A stretch of DNA of 61,963 bases, taken from the NCBI GenBank assembly GCA_902793285.1, contig CADBCV010000011.1, positions 1 through 61,963 on the forward strand, written 5' to 3'. Every line of letters starts with the position of its first letter. Position 1 is the first letter of the stretch. This document shows positions 23,194 through 31,744 of the stretch, piece after piece. This DNA is from Oscillospiraceae bacterium (GTDB lineage: Bacteria > Bacillota > Clostridia > Oscillospirales > Oscillospiraceae). Both the position numbers and the translations under genes were made by a program. The notes below the pieces were generated by a model. It was given only the letters and a program-made list of their open reading frames with translations. It was not told the origin of the DNA and ran no database searches.

Positions 23194-24321
23194 ATGGAGA
23201 GCAATTCCGGCGACGCGATCCGGGAAAAGCTCGCATATATCTGCAAAATGTTCCGCATTCCGGGAGAGCTGATCCTCTACCGCATGATCCCCACCGGGCA
23301 TATCAATACCGCCTACTACGTCGCTCTCTACGATGGGAACGAGGTGCGGCAGTTTCTGGCCCAGAAAGTCAACTGGTATGTGTTCCGCGACCCTGTCAGC
23401 ATGATGCACAACATTGACCTCATCACCCGGCACATCATGGGCAAGGAGCGCACGCTCGAGCGGCGCAGGCGGCTCCACTTCCACCACACGGCCGAGGGCC
23501 ACAACTACCTCATCCTCGGCGAGGGGGAGGGTGCCGAGTTCTGGAGGCTCTATAACTTCATTGAAAACGCCGTCTCCTTCGAGACGGCGGACGGCAATCC
23601 CGAGGTTCTGCGCATGTCCGGCAAGGCTTTCGGCAAGTTCAACCGCCAGCTTCAGGATTTTGACGCCTCCCTCCTGACAGAGTCCATCCCCCACTTCCAC
23701 GACACGGTCTACCGCCTCAACACCTTCTTCGACACGGTGGCGGAGGACCCCATGGGCCGCGCGAAGGACGCCGCAGAGGAAATCGCCCTCATCCGGGAGT
23801 ACCGGGATTTTGCCGGGACGCTCTGCCGCCAGATCGACCGGGGGGAGCTTCCCATCCGCGTCACCCACAACGATACCAAGACGAACAACATTCTCTTCGA
23901 CCGGGACACGCTCGACCCTCTTGTCATCATCGACCTCGACACCTGTATGCCGGGGCTTGCCTGCTACGACTTCGGCGACACGATCCGCTTCGCGGCCTGT
24001 ACCGCGGAGGAGGACGAGAAGGACTGCGCCAAAATGAAGCTCGATCTCACGCTTCTGCGCGCCTACGCCGAGGGCTACCTTGCCGAGACACGGGACTTTC
24101 TCACCGAAGCCGAGCGCGAATCTCTCGCCACCGGGGCGGCGGTCATCACGCTGGAGCTCGCCTCCCGCTTCCTGGGGGACTATCTCGTGGGCGACAAATA
24201 TTTCCGCATCGACTATCCGGAGCACAACCTTGTGCGCGCGAAGGCGCAGCTCGCGCTCTTCCGGGACATGATGCTGCACATGGACGAGATGCGCGCCATC
24301 ATCCGCGACTGCGCCCAATAA
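23194..24321 (+). CDS. Sugar 1-kinase of the aminoglycoside-phosphotransferase fold (NahK-like)
   Basis: A 375-residue soluble kinase. The catalytic loop HNDTKTNNILFD (His225, Asp227) and the metal-binding IDLDTCMPGLACYDFGD follow the pattern I know for N-acetylhexosamine 1-kinase NahK, which phosphorylates GlcNAc/GalNAc at C1. Length is close to NahK (~360). The start at ATG 23194 is set by the promoter at 23101-23129; the ribosome binding site is weak. It has its own promoter and terminator but adjoins the glycosidase island, so it may trap a released amino sugar. A homoserine- or choline-type kinase of the same fold is an alternative. Confidence 0.75.
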   Translation: MESNSGDAIREKLAYICKMFRIPGELILYRMIPTGHINTAYYVALYDGNEVRQFLAQKVNWYVFRDPVSMMHNIDLITRHIMGKERTLERRRRLHFHHTAEGHNYLILGEGEGAEFWRLYNFIENAVSFETADGNPEVLRMSGKAFGKFNRQLQDFDASLLTESIPHFHDTVYRLNTFFDTVAEDPMGRAKDAAEEIALIREYRDFAGTLCRQIDRGELPIRVTHNDTKTNNILFDRDTLDPLVIIDLDTCMPGLACYDFGDTIRFAACTAEEDEKDCAKMKLDLTLLRAYAEGYLAETRDFLTEAERESLATGAAVITLELASRFLGDYLVGDKYFRIDYPEHNLVRAKAQLALFRDMMLHMDEMRAIIRDCAQ

Positions 24322-24334
24322 GGCGCAAGTCGTG

Positions 24335-24375
24335 AAAAAACGGAAAGGACTGTTCTCAGTTCCTTTCCGTTTTTT
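24335..24375. terminator. Bidirectional terminator between kinase and cyclo-ligase genes
   Basis: AAAAAACGGAAAGGA (24335-24349) and TCCTTTCCGTTTTTT (24361-24375) form a perfect 15-bp stem, with a further small hairpin in the loop. Terminal A and T runs give a T tract in both directions, serving the convergent genes on either side. Confidence 0.9.
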
Positions 24376-24376
24376 A

Positions 24377-24928
24377 TCAGTCGCACACGACCGCGTCCAT
24401 TGCCACGTCATGGGCCTCCGTCGGGAGCGTATCGGCAAGCAGGGCACGGTAGCAGAGGCACACGGCGGGGCAGGCGTGCCGGCGCAGGAAGCGGTCATAG
24501 TACCCCGCCCCGTGGCCGAGGCGCGCCCCGCTCTCCGTCGCCGTGACACAGGGGACGATCGCAAGATCGAGCACTCCGGGCAGGGCAGCCTCCGCGTCCG
24601 CCGGGGGCTCCGGGATGCCGAAGGCGCCGGGGCGGAGCTCCGCAAGGCTCCGGATGCGCGCGGCCTCCATCGTCCGGTCCGGCAGGCAGCGCGGCACATA
24701 GACCCGCTTTCCTTCCCTCAGCGCCGCGTCGATGAGGGCGTGCGTGTCGGGCTCGGCCCCCACGCTGACATAGAGAAAGACGCCCCGCGCCCGCTGCCAG
24801 CGGGTATCGCGCAGGATCTTTTCCCGAATAGCGCGGTCGGCTTCTTTGCGATATTGCATCGTCAGTGCTTCGCCGCGGGCCTTGTACGCCCGGCGGAGCG
24901 CTTTTTTCTGTTCTTTGATGTTCTCCAT
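24377..24928 (-). CDS. 5-formyltetrahydrofolate cyclo-ligase
   Basis: A 183-residue cytosolic enzyme that converts 5-formyl-THF to 5,10-methenyl-THF using ATP. Family motifs are the basic N terminus KKALRRAYKARGEAL, VFLYVSVGAEPDT, VYVPRC for the substrate pocket, and the ATP-binding loop RLGHGAGYYDRFL near residue 135. Length is normal. It lies 3 nt downstream of lysA and is evidently cotranscribed with it and the 51-residue gene further up. It is called ygfA or yqgN in other bacteria. Confidence 0.93.
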   Translation of the reverse strand: MENIKEQKKALRRAYKARGEALTMQYRKEADRAIREKILRDTRWQRARGVFLYVSVGAEPDTHALIDAALREGKRVYVPRCLPDRTMEAARIRSLAELRPGAFGIPEPPADAEAALPGVLDLAIVPCVTATESGARLGHGAGYYDRFLRRHACPAVCLCYRALLADTLPTEAHDVAMDAVVCD

Positions 24929-24931
24929 GCC

Positions 24932-26227
24932 TCACACATCGAGGGCGCAGAGTGTGTCCGGCTCCTCGCGCTTTACCGCGACATAGCTCTCCCCATCCCG
25001 CAGCATCACGACGGGCGGGCGGCCGAGGCGGTTATAGTTGGAGGCCATGGCGTAGTTATAGGCCCCGGTGGTGCAGACCGCGACCCTGTCCCCGCGCTTC
25101 ATGCCGGCGGGCAGGGTGACGGCGGGCTGGAGGATGTCCCCGCTCTCGCAGCAGCGGCCCGCGAGATCGAAGACCGCCGTCTCCCCGGCGTCCGTCTCCG
25201 CGGGCAGGACGGTGTAGCGCGAGCCGTAGAGACAGTAGCGGGGGTTGTCCGTCATGCCGCCGTCCACGATCACATGGTTCTTAAAGCCCGGGATGCGCTT
25301 GACGGCGGAGACCGTATAGACCGTGAGACCCGCGTCGGCCACGATGCTGCGGCCAGGCTCCATCAAGATCTCCGGCATGGGAAGGCCCGTCTCCTCCGCG
25401 AGGGCGCGCATATGACAGGCGAGCGCCGCGATGCGCCCGGGGATGTCCGCCTGCTTATCCGCCTCCACGTAGCGCACGCCGTAGCCCCCGCCGAGATCCA
25501 GCGTCCCGGTCACGTAGCCGAGCTCATCGCGGAGCCTTCGCATAAAGGCGAACATCAGGTCGGCAGTATCTTCAAAGACGCTTTCGTCAAAGACCATGGA
25601 GCCCACATGGCAGTGCAGACCGCAGAGCTCCACATGCTTTGCCCCGAGCGCCGCCTTCACAAATTCCAGCGCCTGGCCGGTGCCGATGGGGACGCCGAAC
25701 TTCACATCCACCCGCCCGGTGTTCACGGCCTCATAGGTGTGCGGGTCGATGCCCGGGGTGACGCGCAGCAGGATCTTCTGCCGGATGCCGCGCCGCGCAG
25801 CCTCCGCGTTGAGGGCGCAGAGCTCCTCCTCCCCGTCCACGACGAAGAAGCCCACCCCGTGCTCCAGCGCGAAGCGGATATCCTCATCCGTCTTGCCGTC
25901 GCCATGGAACCAGATCCGGGACGCAGGGAAGCCCGCCGCAAGCGCTGTGTAGATCTCCCCGCGGGAGACGGCGTCCACGCCCATCCCCTCCTCCGCCATG
26001 ATGCGGTACATCTGCTTGAAGGCGCAGGCTTTGCCCGCATAGAGCGGCAGGGCGGCGTCCCCGAAGGCGGCGCGGAAGGCGCTTTTGTACATGCGGCAGT
26101 TTTCGCGGATGCGCGCCTCGTCCATGAGGTAGAGGGGCGTCGCGTAGCGGTCCGCGAGGGCGGAGACCTTCTGCCCCGCAAAGAGGAGGCTTCCGTTTTT
26201 GTCGCGTGCGATATTGCTCGTGAGCAT
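24932..26227 (-). CDS. lysA: Diaminopimelate decarboxylase
   Basis: A 431-residue PLP enzyme making lysine from meso-diaminopimelate, the last step of lysine synthesis. The PLP lysine lies in YAGKACAFKQM and the barrel motifs are HCHVGSM, LDLGGGYGV and EPGRSIV. The C-terminal catalytic Cys is in GRCCESGDIL. Length is in the usual 415-440 range. ATG at 26227 is preferred because GGTGA lies 5 nt before it; the in-frame ATG at 26263 has no ribosome binding site. It is cotranscribed with the small gene upstream and the cyclo-ligase downstream. Confidence 0.93.
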   Translation of the reverse strand: MLTSNIARDKNGSLLFAGQKVSALADRYATPLYLMDEARIRENCRMYKSAFRAAFGDAALPLYAGKACAFKQMYRIMAEEGMGVDAVSRGEIYTALAAGFPASRIWFHGDGKTDEDIRFALEHGVGFFVVDGEEELCALNAEAARRGIRQKILLRVTPGIDPHTYEAVNTGRVDVKFGVPIGTGQALEFVKAALGAKHVELCGLHCHVGSMVFDESVFEDTADLMFAFMRRLRDELGYVTGTLDLGGGYGVRYVEADKQADIPGRIAALACHMRALAEETGLPMPEILMEPGRSIVADAGLTVYTVSAVKRIPGFKNHVIVDGGMTDNPRYCLYGSRYTVLPAETDAGETAVFDLAGRCCESGDILQPAVTLPAGMKRGDRVAVCTTGAYNYAMASNYNRLGRPPVVMLRDGESYVAVKREEPDTLCALDV

Positions 26228-26286
26228 GGGCTTCACCGGTCCTCTCCGAAAAGATGTGCGCATTTTAGCACATTACCGAAATAAAG

Positions 26287-26442
26287 TCAAGGAAGGTCCT
26301 GTGCAATATAAAGCTCCTCCGCCCGGAGAAGGGCATTTTGCAGCAGCGCTGCAGCCTGCTGTGTGTTCCCCGTCTCAAGCAGATCCAGTGCCTCCGACGC
26401 CGCGGCGCAGAGGATCACATACATTTTGCGATAGTCTTCCAT
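26287..26442 (-). CDS. Small conserved-looking helical protein (51 residues)
   Basis: A 51-residue ORF beginning MEDYRKMYVILCAAASEALD and ending AEELYIAQDLP. GGAGG precedes the ATG by 8 nt and a promoter-like TTTACT-17-TATCAT lies upstream at 26495-26523, so expression is credible. The sequence is almost all helix with heptad-like Leu/Ala spacing, suggesting a short helical hairpin or dimer. It has no signal peptide or metal motif and I do not recognise a function. It is first in the operon with lysA, 59 nt upstream of that start. Confidence 0.75.
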   Translation of the reverse strand: MEDYRKMYVILCAAASEALDLLETGNTQQAAALLQNALLRAEELYIAQDLP

Positions 26443-26467
26443 TTCTTTTTCCTCCGCCTCAATAATT

Positions 26468-26486
26468 TAGATATACTATATATCTA
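26468..26486. promoter_or_regulatory. Palindromic operator candidate between divergent genes
   Basis: Perfect 8-bp arms TAGATATA (26468-26475) and TATATCTA (26479-26486) around CTA. It lies at about the transcription start of the minus-strand lysA operon and upstream of the RHH regulator gene on the plus strand. A ribbon-helix-helix dimer would fit such a site. Function is inferred. Confidence 0.5.
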
Positions 26487-26494
26487 TTTTGTGA

Positions 26495-26523
26495 ATGATA
26501 CCACGATTCTGCCATAAAGTAAA
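26495..26523 (-). promoter_or_regulatory. Promoter of the small ORF-lysA-cyclo-ligase operon
   Basis: On the minus strand TTTACT (26523-26518), 17-bp spacer, TATCAT (26500-26495). The expected start is near 26488, directly at the palindrome 26468-26486. Confidence 0.5.
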
Positions 26524-26550
26524 GCCACCGTAACTCTATGAGGTGATTAT

Positions 26551-26763
26551 ATGGCAGTCAAAAGCGTATCCATCCGCATCGAAGAAGAGATGCTCCGGAA
26601 GCTGTCCTATGTGGCGGATTACGAGGGGCGCTCGCTCAACAGCCACATTCTCGTCCTGATCCGGCAGAGCATCCATGGCTTTGAAGAGAAGCACGGGGCC
26701 ATTGAGGGCGATATCCGGGCGGATCTGAATGTCAAGCCTGCCAGACGGCAAACAAAGGAATAA
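26551..26763 (+). CDS. Arc-like ribbon-helix-helix DNA-binding protein
   Basis: A 70-residue protein whose first ~50 residues fit the ribbon-helix-helix fold: strand VKSVSIRI, helix EEEMLRKLSYVADYEG, turn and second helix SLNSHILVLIRQSIHGFE. The tail (residues 55-70) is charged and probably disordered. AGGTGA at 26541-26546 precedes the ATG. It may repress its own promoter and that of the divergent lysA operon through the AT-rich palindrome at 26468-26486. No toxin gene follows, so an antitoxin role is not supported. A terminator follows immediately. Confidence 0.8.
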   Translation: MAVKSVSIRIEEEMLRKLSYVADYEGRSLNSHILVLIRQSIHGFEEKHGAIEGDIRADLNVKPARRQTKE

Positions 26764-26766
26764 GCA

Positions 26767-26793
26767 AAAGCACCCGGGGCTTCCGGGTGCTTT
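26767..26793. terminator. Bidirectional terminator
   Basis: AAAGCACCCGG (26767-26777) and CCGGGTGCTTT (26783-26793) form a perfect 11-bp stem with loop GGCTT. It ends the RHH gene and, in the other direction with a TTTT run, can end the giant minus-strand gene. Confidence 0.85.
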
Positions 26794-26898
26794 GCTCTAT
26801 CTTGGTTTTCCCTCCAGGTGAGCGACAGGACCGGAGCCCTGCCGCTCAGGGGGGAGATATAGGGGAATTGGCTGTTTTGTGCGCCTTACGCCTTCCCT

Positions 26899-29800
26899 TT
26901 ACGGGTTGCAGGTGAAGGTCAGGGTGACCGGGGATGCGGTCGTGTTCGGGACAACATAACCGGCCGCGTAGTTGTTGGTGGCGGAGATGCCGTCCTTGAC
27001 ATCGGTGATGGCGAAGGCGTTGTCCTTGGCCGTGTAGGTGATCCTGTCGTCCACCTTGAGGGCGATGGTGCCGGTGATGGAGCTGTCATACTCGGTGGCT
27101 GTGCCGCCGTTGATGCTGACCAAGATCTTGTGGCCGGCGGGGATGGCGAACTCCACATTCACGGTGCGCACCTCATAGCTCACGGTGACAAGAGCGCCGC
27201 CCGCAGGCATATTGAAGCTGACGGAATTGGTGCCTTCGGCGATCGTGTAGCCGTCCTGATCCAGGACCGTGACGCTCTTCACCACGTACTTGCCGGTGTC
27301 GGACGCGGAGAGATTCAGCGCGGTGCCGGTGAGGATGTTGTTGATGTCAACGGGGTTAGACGCGCTGTCGGTCACGGTGATGACGGGCGTGATGCCGTAG
27401 TCATTGGACTTGACGAAGAGCTTGTTGCTGCCGGCCGCGAGATTGATGTTGAGAGTCGCCGTGCCGCTGGGAACGATGAACTCATCGCTCGTCGTGAGGA
27501 CATAGCCTGCCTCGGCAGAGGCGATCTCGAGCACGTCGCCCACGGTGGCGGTGAAGCTGCCGGTGCCGGTGAAGACGTTGCCGTTGATGAAGGCGTGTGC
27601 GCCGGCGGGCGTGACGGTGTAATTGACAGTCACGGGAGCGCTCTGGAAGACCGCGCCGAAGATCGTGGTGCCGGGCTGGACGGTGAACTTCCAGACGTTC
27701 GGGCCGGTGCTGTGGAGGTTCACGGTGTTGATAACGCCGTTGTTGTAGATCTTCAGCTCACCCTCGCCGAGAGGCTGGAAGCCGGGATCAGGCTGATCGA
27801 AGACGTAGACCACATCGCCGACCTTCATGTTCGTGGCGAGCGGATCGGTGCTGTTCGGGCCGGTGCGGAAGACCAGCGTGCCGTTATAGACCTGGTCGAG
27901 CAGGACAACGGGGCCTGCGGCGGCCTGCTTGTCGACCTTGATGCGGATCTCCACATCGTCGCTCGGCATGTTGAACCAGATGCCCTCGCCGGCGCTGCTG
28001 TTGTCATAGTAGGGGACGGTGACACCCGCGGTGGTGTTCATGACCTCGACAGAGGAGATCACGATGCCCTGGGCCCTGGAGAGCTCAGTGCGCATGACCT
28101 GCACCGCAGCGCCGAAGCCCACATTGTTAAAGGTGGTGTCGGCCGCGACATCGCGGAAGCTCGTGCCGTCGGTGCTGACCTGGATGAAGCCCGTGGAGAC
28201 AGGGCTGCCGGCCGTGTCGGTCACTCTGACGCGCAGGTTGTAGGACACGCTTGCAAAGTTCACACCGATGTTCACGGGAGAGCTCGGCATCTGGAAGACG
28301 AAGAAGGTCTTATTGACGCCGCCGATCGTCCAGCCGGTCACGGTGTAGGGGATAATGCGGTTGGAATCGCCCTCGGTCTCGATGATGAGGATGTCGTTCT
28401 CGGTCACACTGTAGAGACCGTTGCTGGAGTCGACGAGGATTGCGACATAGTCGCCGGGGATCGCGGCCTTCTGGTAAGAGGAGGGGTTGATGTTCTTCGT
28501 GCTCGCGTTGACAATGCTGTAGTGGCCGCCGCCGATATTGCCGTACTGCGTGGCGCTCTGCTGGCTCGGATCGAGCGGGTTGCGGTCGAGCAGGAGGAAC
28601 TCCACGTTGCCCTTGCTCGCGTCATAGATGGCGTTGAGGCTGCGGAGAGCGGGCTCAAAGGGCACCTTGGGTCTGAGAATGGCGACGATGTCGAGATTCT
28701 TCGCGCGCTCGTCGATCATGCGGAAGTTGTAGAAGTAGTTCTTGACGTCCGCGATATACTCACGACCGTCGATGCGGAAGCCGACCATGTCGTACTTGGA
28801 GATGCCGGACTCGGTCATGGCGACGATGATGGCATCCTCGTAGTTGACGTCGATGACAGTGCCGCTGGGATCGTTGTCGACCGCGCCGACATCGCCGTTG
28901 ATGGCGATCTGCCACAGGCCCTCACCGCCGAGGAGGTTGCCCGCCTCGTCCATGCATCTCATGCTGATGGTGAAGGGCAGGCTGTCGAAGGCGACCTGGA
29001 TGTACACGCCGCCTGCGGGCATCGTGAAGTCGTAGCTGTAGGTGCCGTCGCCGTTGTTGACGCCGGAGAGCGTTACGATGGCGCCGTTATCCTTGCGGGT
29101 GACGATGATCTTGGAGGCAAAGTTCGTGTCGGTGCCGGTCCAGCGGTAGCCGTAGCCGGCCTTCGGGGTGAGTCTCACCGTGTCGCCGGGTGTGCAGGCA
29201 GCGGCGGACTTCCAGGCGGAACCGTTCAAGACCTTGTAGTTCACATCGCCGGCGCCCTTAATGACGGCGTACTCGCCGATGGCAACCTTGCCGCGCTCGA
29301 AGTAGGCACGGACGGTGATGTCGCAGTCGGGCATCTGGAAGTAGCCGTTGATATTGGCCTCGCTGTTGGCCTGGTCGATCTGCTCGATGATCTCAGGATC
29401 AGAGCTCGTGCCGGTGATTTCAAAGCGGACGAAGGCCATATCCTCGCCGCAGGCGGCGCGGAGATCGACATAGTCGCCGAAGAAGATGTTGCTGTTGAGC
29501 GCCCTGAGCTCCTTGGTGGTGTTGCTGGAGACATCAGCGCTGGTCTTGAACTCGCCGGTGATGATCTGGCCGTTGCGGTTGATGCTGGCCGTGAAGCTGC
29601 AGTTCTGGTAGCCGCCGGTCACAGCCGTGCCGTTGAGATAGAAGGTGGAGGCGATGGTGTGTGCGCCGCCCCTGAAGACCGGCGTGACGGTGACGCCGCC
29701 CTTCGGCATCGTGAAGGTGCCGGAGGAGGACACCGCGACCTTGAGGCCGTCGCTGTTGCGGACGACATCATAGCTCTGGATCGCATAGCCTGTCTCGGGC

Positions 29801-31584
29801 GTCGCGGTCAGGGTGACCGTGGTGCCGGTGTTGGCCTCGTTGGCGGGGCTGCTCGTGACTTCGCCGCCGACCGCGGGCAGGATGATGATGTTGTTGCCCT
29901 TGGCGCCGAATGTCACCGTAACATCCACGTCAAAGCCGGGCATGGTGAAGGTGTTGCTGAAGGTGTTCACAACCGCGCCGGTGGCATGGTTCGTCACAGA
30001 CAGGCCGGTGGGCTCATACCCGTCGAGCGCCTTGGTGACGACCGTGACCTGGGCGCCCTTGGCCGCGCGGGTCACAGAGTTGCCGTTGACCTGGAGATAG
30101 AAGCTGCCGGTGTCGGTCGGGTTGCCGGACGCGTCCACAGAGGAGACATAGAAGCTGTAGGTGGACACGGGCTTGAGGACGACCTCCACCGTGACGTCGG
30201 CGTCGGGCATGAGGAAGGCGTTGGAGGCGCTCACAGAGATGGCCGTCTTGTTGGTGGCGGTGATCATCTTGTTGTAGGAGGCCGTGACGCTCTGGATCTC
30301 ATAGTTGGGATCGGTGCTGCGCACGACGACCGCCGCGCCCTTGACCGCAGACTGGACGGACACGCCGCCGACGGAGGCGCTGGCCTTGCCGCTGTAGTTG
30401 GAGACGATGTTGATGTTGTGGCCGGTCTTGATGGCGGTATCGACGCGCACGTCGCAGCTCGGCATGATGAAGCTGTCGCCGGAGAGGCGGAGGTCAGCCA
30501 TGCCGTTAGCGTGCTTGACTGTCAGGGAATCGATGGCCTTGCCGGACTTGGTCTCGGTGACGACCGTGACGGTTGCGCCGGCGGGAGCCGCGGTGACGAC
30601 GGCGTTGTTCACGTAGAAGAGCATGGTGCCGTCGGAGGCGGACATGCCGCTCGAGAGCTTATAGAGCGTAGAGGTGGTGGTGGTCGTCGTCGTGGTGGTG
30701 CCGTTTCCGTCCGTGACCGTGGTGGTCGTGGTGGAGGTGGCGCTGCTGCCGGGGTTGCCGGTGCCGGGCAGGGACACCATCAGGGGCTTCGGATAGAGGA
30801 ACAGGCTGCCGGCCTTGAGAGAGGCCAGGTCGTTCGTGTCGTTCAGCGCCTGGAGCACACGCTTTGTGGCGTTGTAGTCGAGCCCGTTCTTGCTTGCGAT
30901 GCCGTAGGCGGTGTCATTGCTCACGACCTTGTGCGCCATGACGCCGAAGCAGGTGGTGCCGACAGCGGGGCAGACAGGCGTCGGGATGATGAGCGTGTCG
31001 CCCGCCCTGACGCGTCTCCAGTCGGAGATGCCGTTGACGTTCGCAATGAACGGAGAGAACTTCGAGAAGTTCACGCCGAGGTTGTTGCACACGCCGGAGA
31101 CCGTCTCACCGTAGGACATGGTGTAGGGCACCAGGTAGTAGGCGAGGAAGTCCGCGCCGGATTGTACGGCGGAGGCGGTGTTGACGCTGCTCGTCGTGGC
31201 GGTGGAGGTGCCGGTCGTGGCAGTCCCCGTGATGACGGCGCCGGTCTGCGCGGTGGCGGAATTGTAGGTGGCCGCGCGCGCACTGTTGACAATCACGGTG
31301 GCGTCATAGTCGCTGGCAGGCATGAGCAGCGTCCTGCCGACAGCCAGCTTGTTCCACTGGCCGTCATTGATGTTGTTGAGCATCATGATTGCGTCCTTGC
31401 AGGTGTAGTAGTTCAGACCCAATCTCTGGCAGATCCTCAACACAAAGTCGCCCTGCGCCATCGTGTACTCAATGACATTGGCGCCAGACGCTGTGGTGGC
31501 CGCGTCGGCAGAGACGGTGAGACCCGAGAACAGGCTCATCACCATCAGTACCGTAAGCAGCATACTTATGATCCGTTTCTTCAT
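26899..31584 (-). CDS. Giant secreted LysM protein with ~12 beta-repeat domains
   Basis: A 1,561-residue exported protein. Residues 1-28 are a signal peptide (MKKRIISMLLTVLMVMSLFS...ADA). Three LysM-like modules follow (about 38-90, 150-205 and 215-265; compare AVGRTLLMPAS, RAGDTLIIPTP and KAGSLFLYPKP), then a Thr-rich linker (~275-305). The rest is a chain of ~70-90-residue repeats each closing with a motif like FTMPGFDVDVTVTF or FQMPDCDITVRAYF; I count about a dozen. The repeats resemble the InlB B-repeat/bacterial Ig-like class. There is no LPXTG, SLH or transmembrane anchor, so peptidoglycan binding through LysM is the likely attachment. A GGGGGAG site precedes the ATG and a sigma-A promoter lies upstream. 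The role may be adhesion or wall scaffolding. Confidence 0.85.
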   Translation of the reverse strand: MKKRIISMLLTVLMVMSLFSGLTVSADAATTASGANVIEYTMAQGDFVLRICQRLGLNYYTCKDAIMMLNNINDGQWNKLAVGRTLLMPASDYDATVIVNSARAATYNSATAQTGAVITGTATTGTSTATTSSVNTASAVQSGADFLAYYLVPYTMSYGETVSGVCNNLGVNFSKFSPFIANVNGISDWRRVRAGDTLIIPTPVCPAVGTTCFGVMAHKVVSNDTAYGIASKNGLDYNATKRVLQALNDTNDLASLKAGSLFLYPKPLMVSLPGTGNPGSSATSTTTTTVTDGNGTTTTTTTTTSTLYKLSSGMSASDGTMLFYVNNAVVTAAPAGATVTVVTETKSGKAIDSLTVKHANGMADLRLSGDSFIMPSCDVRVDTAIKTGHNINIVSNYSGKASASVGGVSVQSAVKGAAVVVRSTDPNYEIQSVTASYNKMITATNKTAISVSASNAFLMPDADVTVEVVLKPVSTYSFYVSSVDASGNPTDTGSFYLQVNGNSVTRAAKGAQVTVVTKALDGYEPTGLSVTNHATGAVVNTFSNTFTMPGFDVDVTVTFGAKGNNIIILPAVGGEVTSSPANEANTGTTVTLTATPETGYAIQSYDVVRNSDGLKVAVSSSGTFTMPKGGVTVTPVFRGGAHTIASTFYLNGTAVTGGYQNCSFTASINRNGQIITGEFKTSADVSSNTTKELRALNSNIFFGDYVDLRAACGEDMAFVRFEITGTSSDPEIIEQIDQANSEANINGYFQMPDCDITVRAYFERGKVAIGEYAVIKGAGDVNYKVLNGSAWKSAAACTPGDTVRLTPKAGYGYRWTGTDTNFASKIIVTRKDNGAIVTLSGVNNGDGTYSYDFTMPAGGVYIQVAFDSLPFTISMRCMDEAGNLLGGEGLWQIAINGDVGAVDNDPSGTVIDVNYEDAIIVAMTESGISKYDMVGFRIDGREYIADVKNYFYNFRMIDERAKNLDIVAILRPKVPFEPALRSLNAIYDASKGNVEFLLLDRNPLDPSQQSATQYGNIGGGHYSIVNASTKNINPSSYQKAAIPGDYVAILVDSSNGLYSVTENDILIIETEGDSNRIIPYTVTGWTIGGVNKTFFVFQMPSSPVNIGVNFASVSYNLRVRVTDTAGSPVSTGFIQVSTDGTSFRDVAADTTFNNVGFGAAVQVMRTELSRAQGIVISSVEVMNTTAGVTVPYYDNSSAGEGIWFNMPSDDVEIRIKVDKQAAAGPVVLLDQVYNGTLVFRTGPNSTDPLATNMKVGDVVYVFDQPDPGFQPLGEGELKIYNNGVINTVNLHSTGPNVWKFTVQPGTTIFGAVFQSAPVTVNYTVTPAGAHAFINGNVFTGTGSFTATVGDVLEIASAEAGYVLTTSDEFIVPSGTATLNINLAAGSNKLFVKSNDYGITPVITVTDSASNPVDINNILTGTALNLSASDTGKYVVKSVTVLDQDGYTIAEGTNSVSFNMPAGGALVTVSYEVRTVNVEFAIPAGHKILVSINGGTATEYDSSITGTIALKVDDRITYTAKDNAFAITDVKDGISATNNYAAGYVVPNTTASPVTLTFTCNP

Positions 31585-31694
31585 AGTTGCTCCCCCTAAT
31601 AACTACCCTCACGGGTAAAATGATTACTGCGCGGTGTATTCGCGGTGGATCGCAGACTTTTTAAAAGTTAAAAAAGTATTACGATTCGGCTATA

Positions 31695-31723
31695 ATATTA
31701 CAACAACTCTTTCTAAATTGCAA
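31695..31723 (-). promoter_or_regulatory. Sigma-A promoter of the giant LysM gene
   Basis: Minus strand TTGCAA (31723-31718), 17-bp spacer, TAATAT (31700-31695). The leader would be about 105 nt. Confidence 0.6.
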
Positions 31724-31744
31724 GACCCAAAAACGAAAAAATTT

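Noticed and set aside
26551-26763. RHH protein as the antitoxin of a toxin-antitoxin pair
   Set aside because: No toxin gene follows; a terminator comes directly after the stop.
27130-31599. A plus-strand open frame of about 1,489 codons opposite the giant LysM gene
   Set aside because: It is a by-product of codon bias in the repetitive minus-strand gene: Asp/Val/Gly/His-rich, no ribosome binding site, no domain, while the minus strand has a signal peptide, LysM motifs, promoter and RBS.
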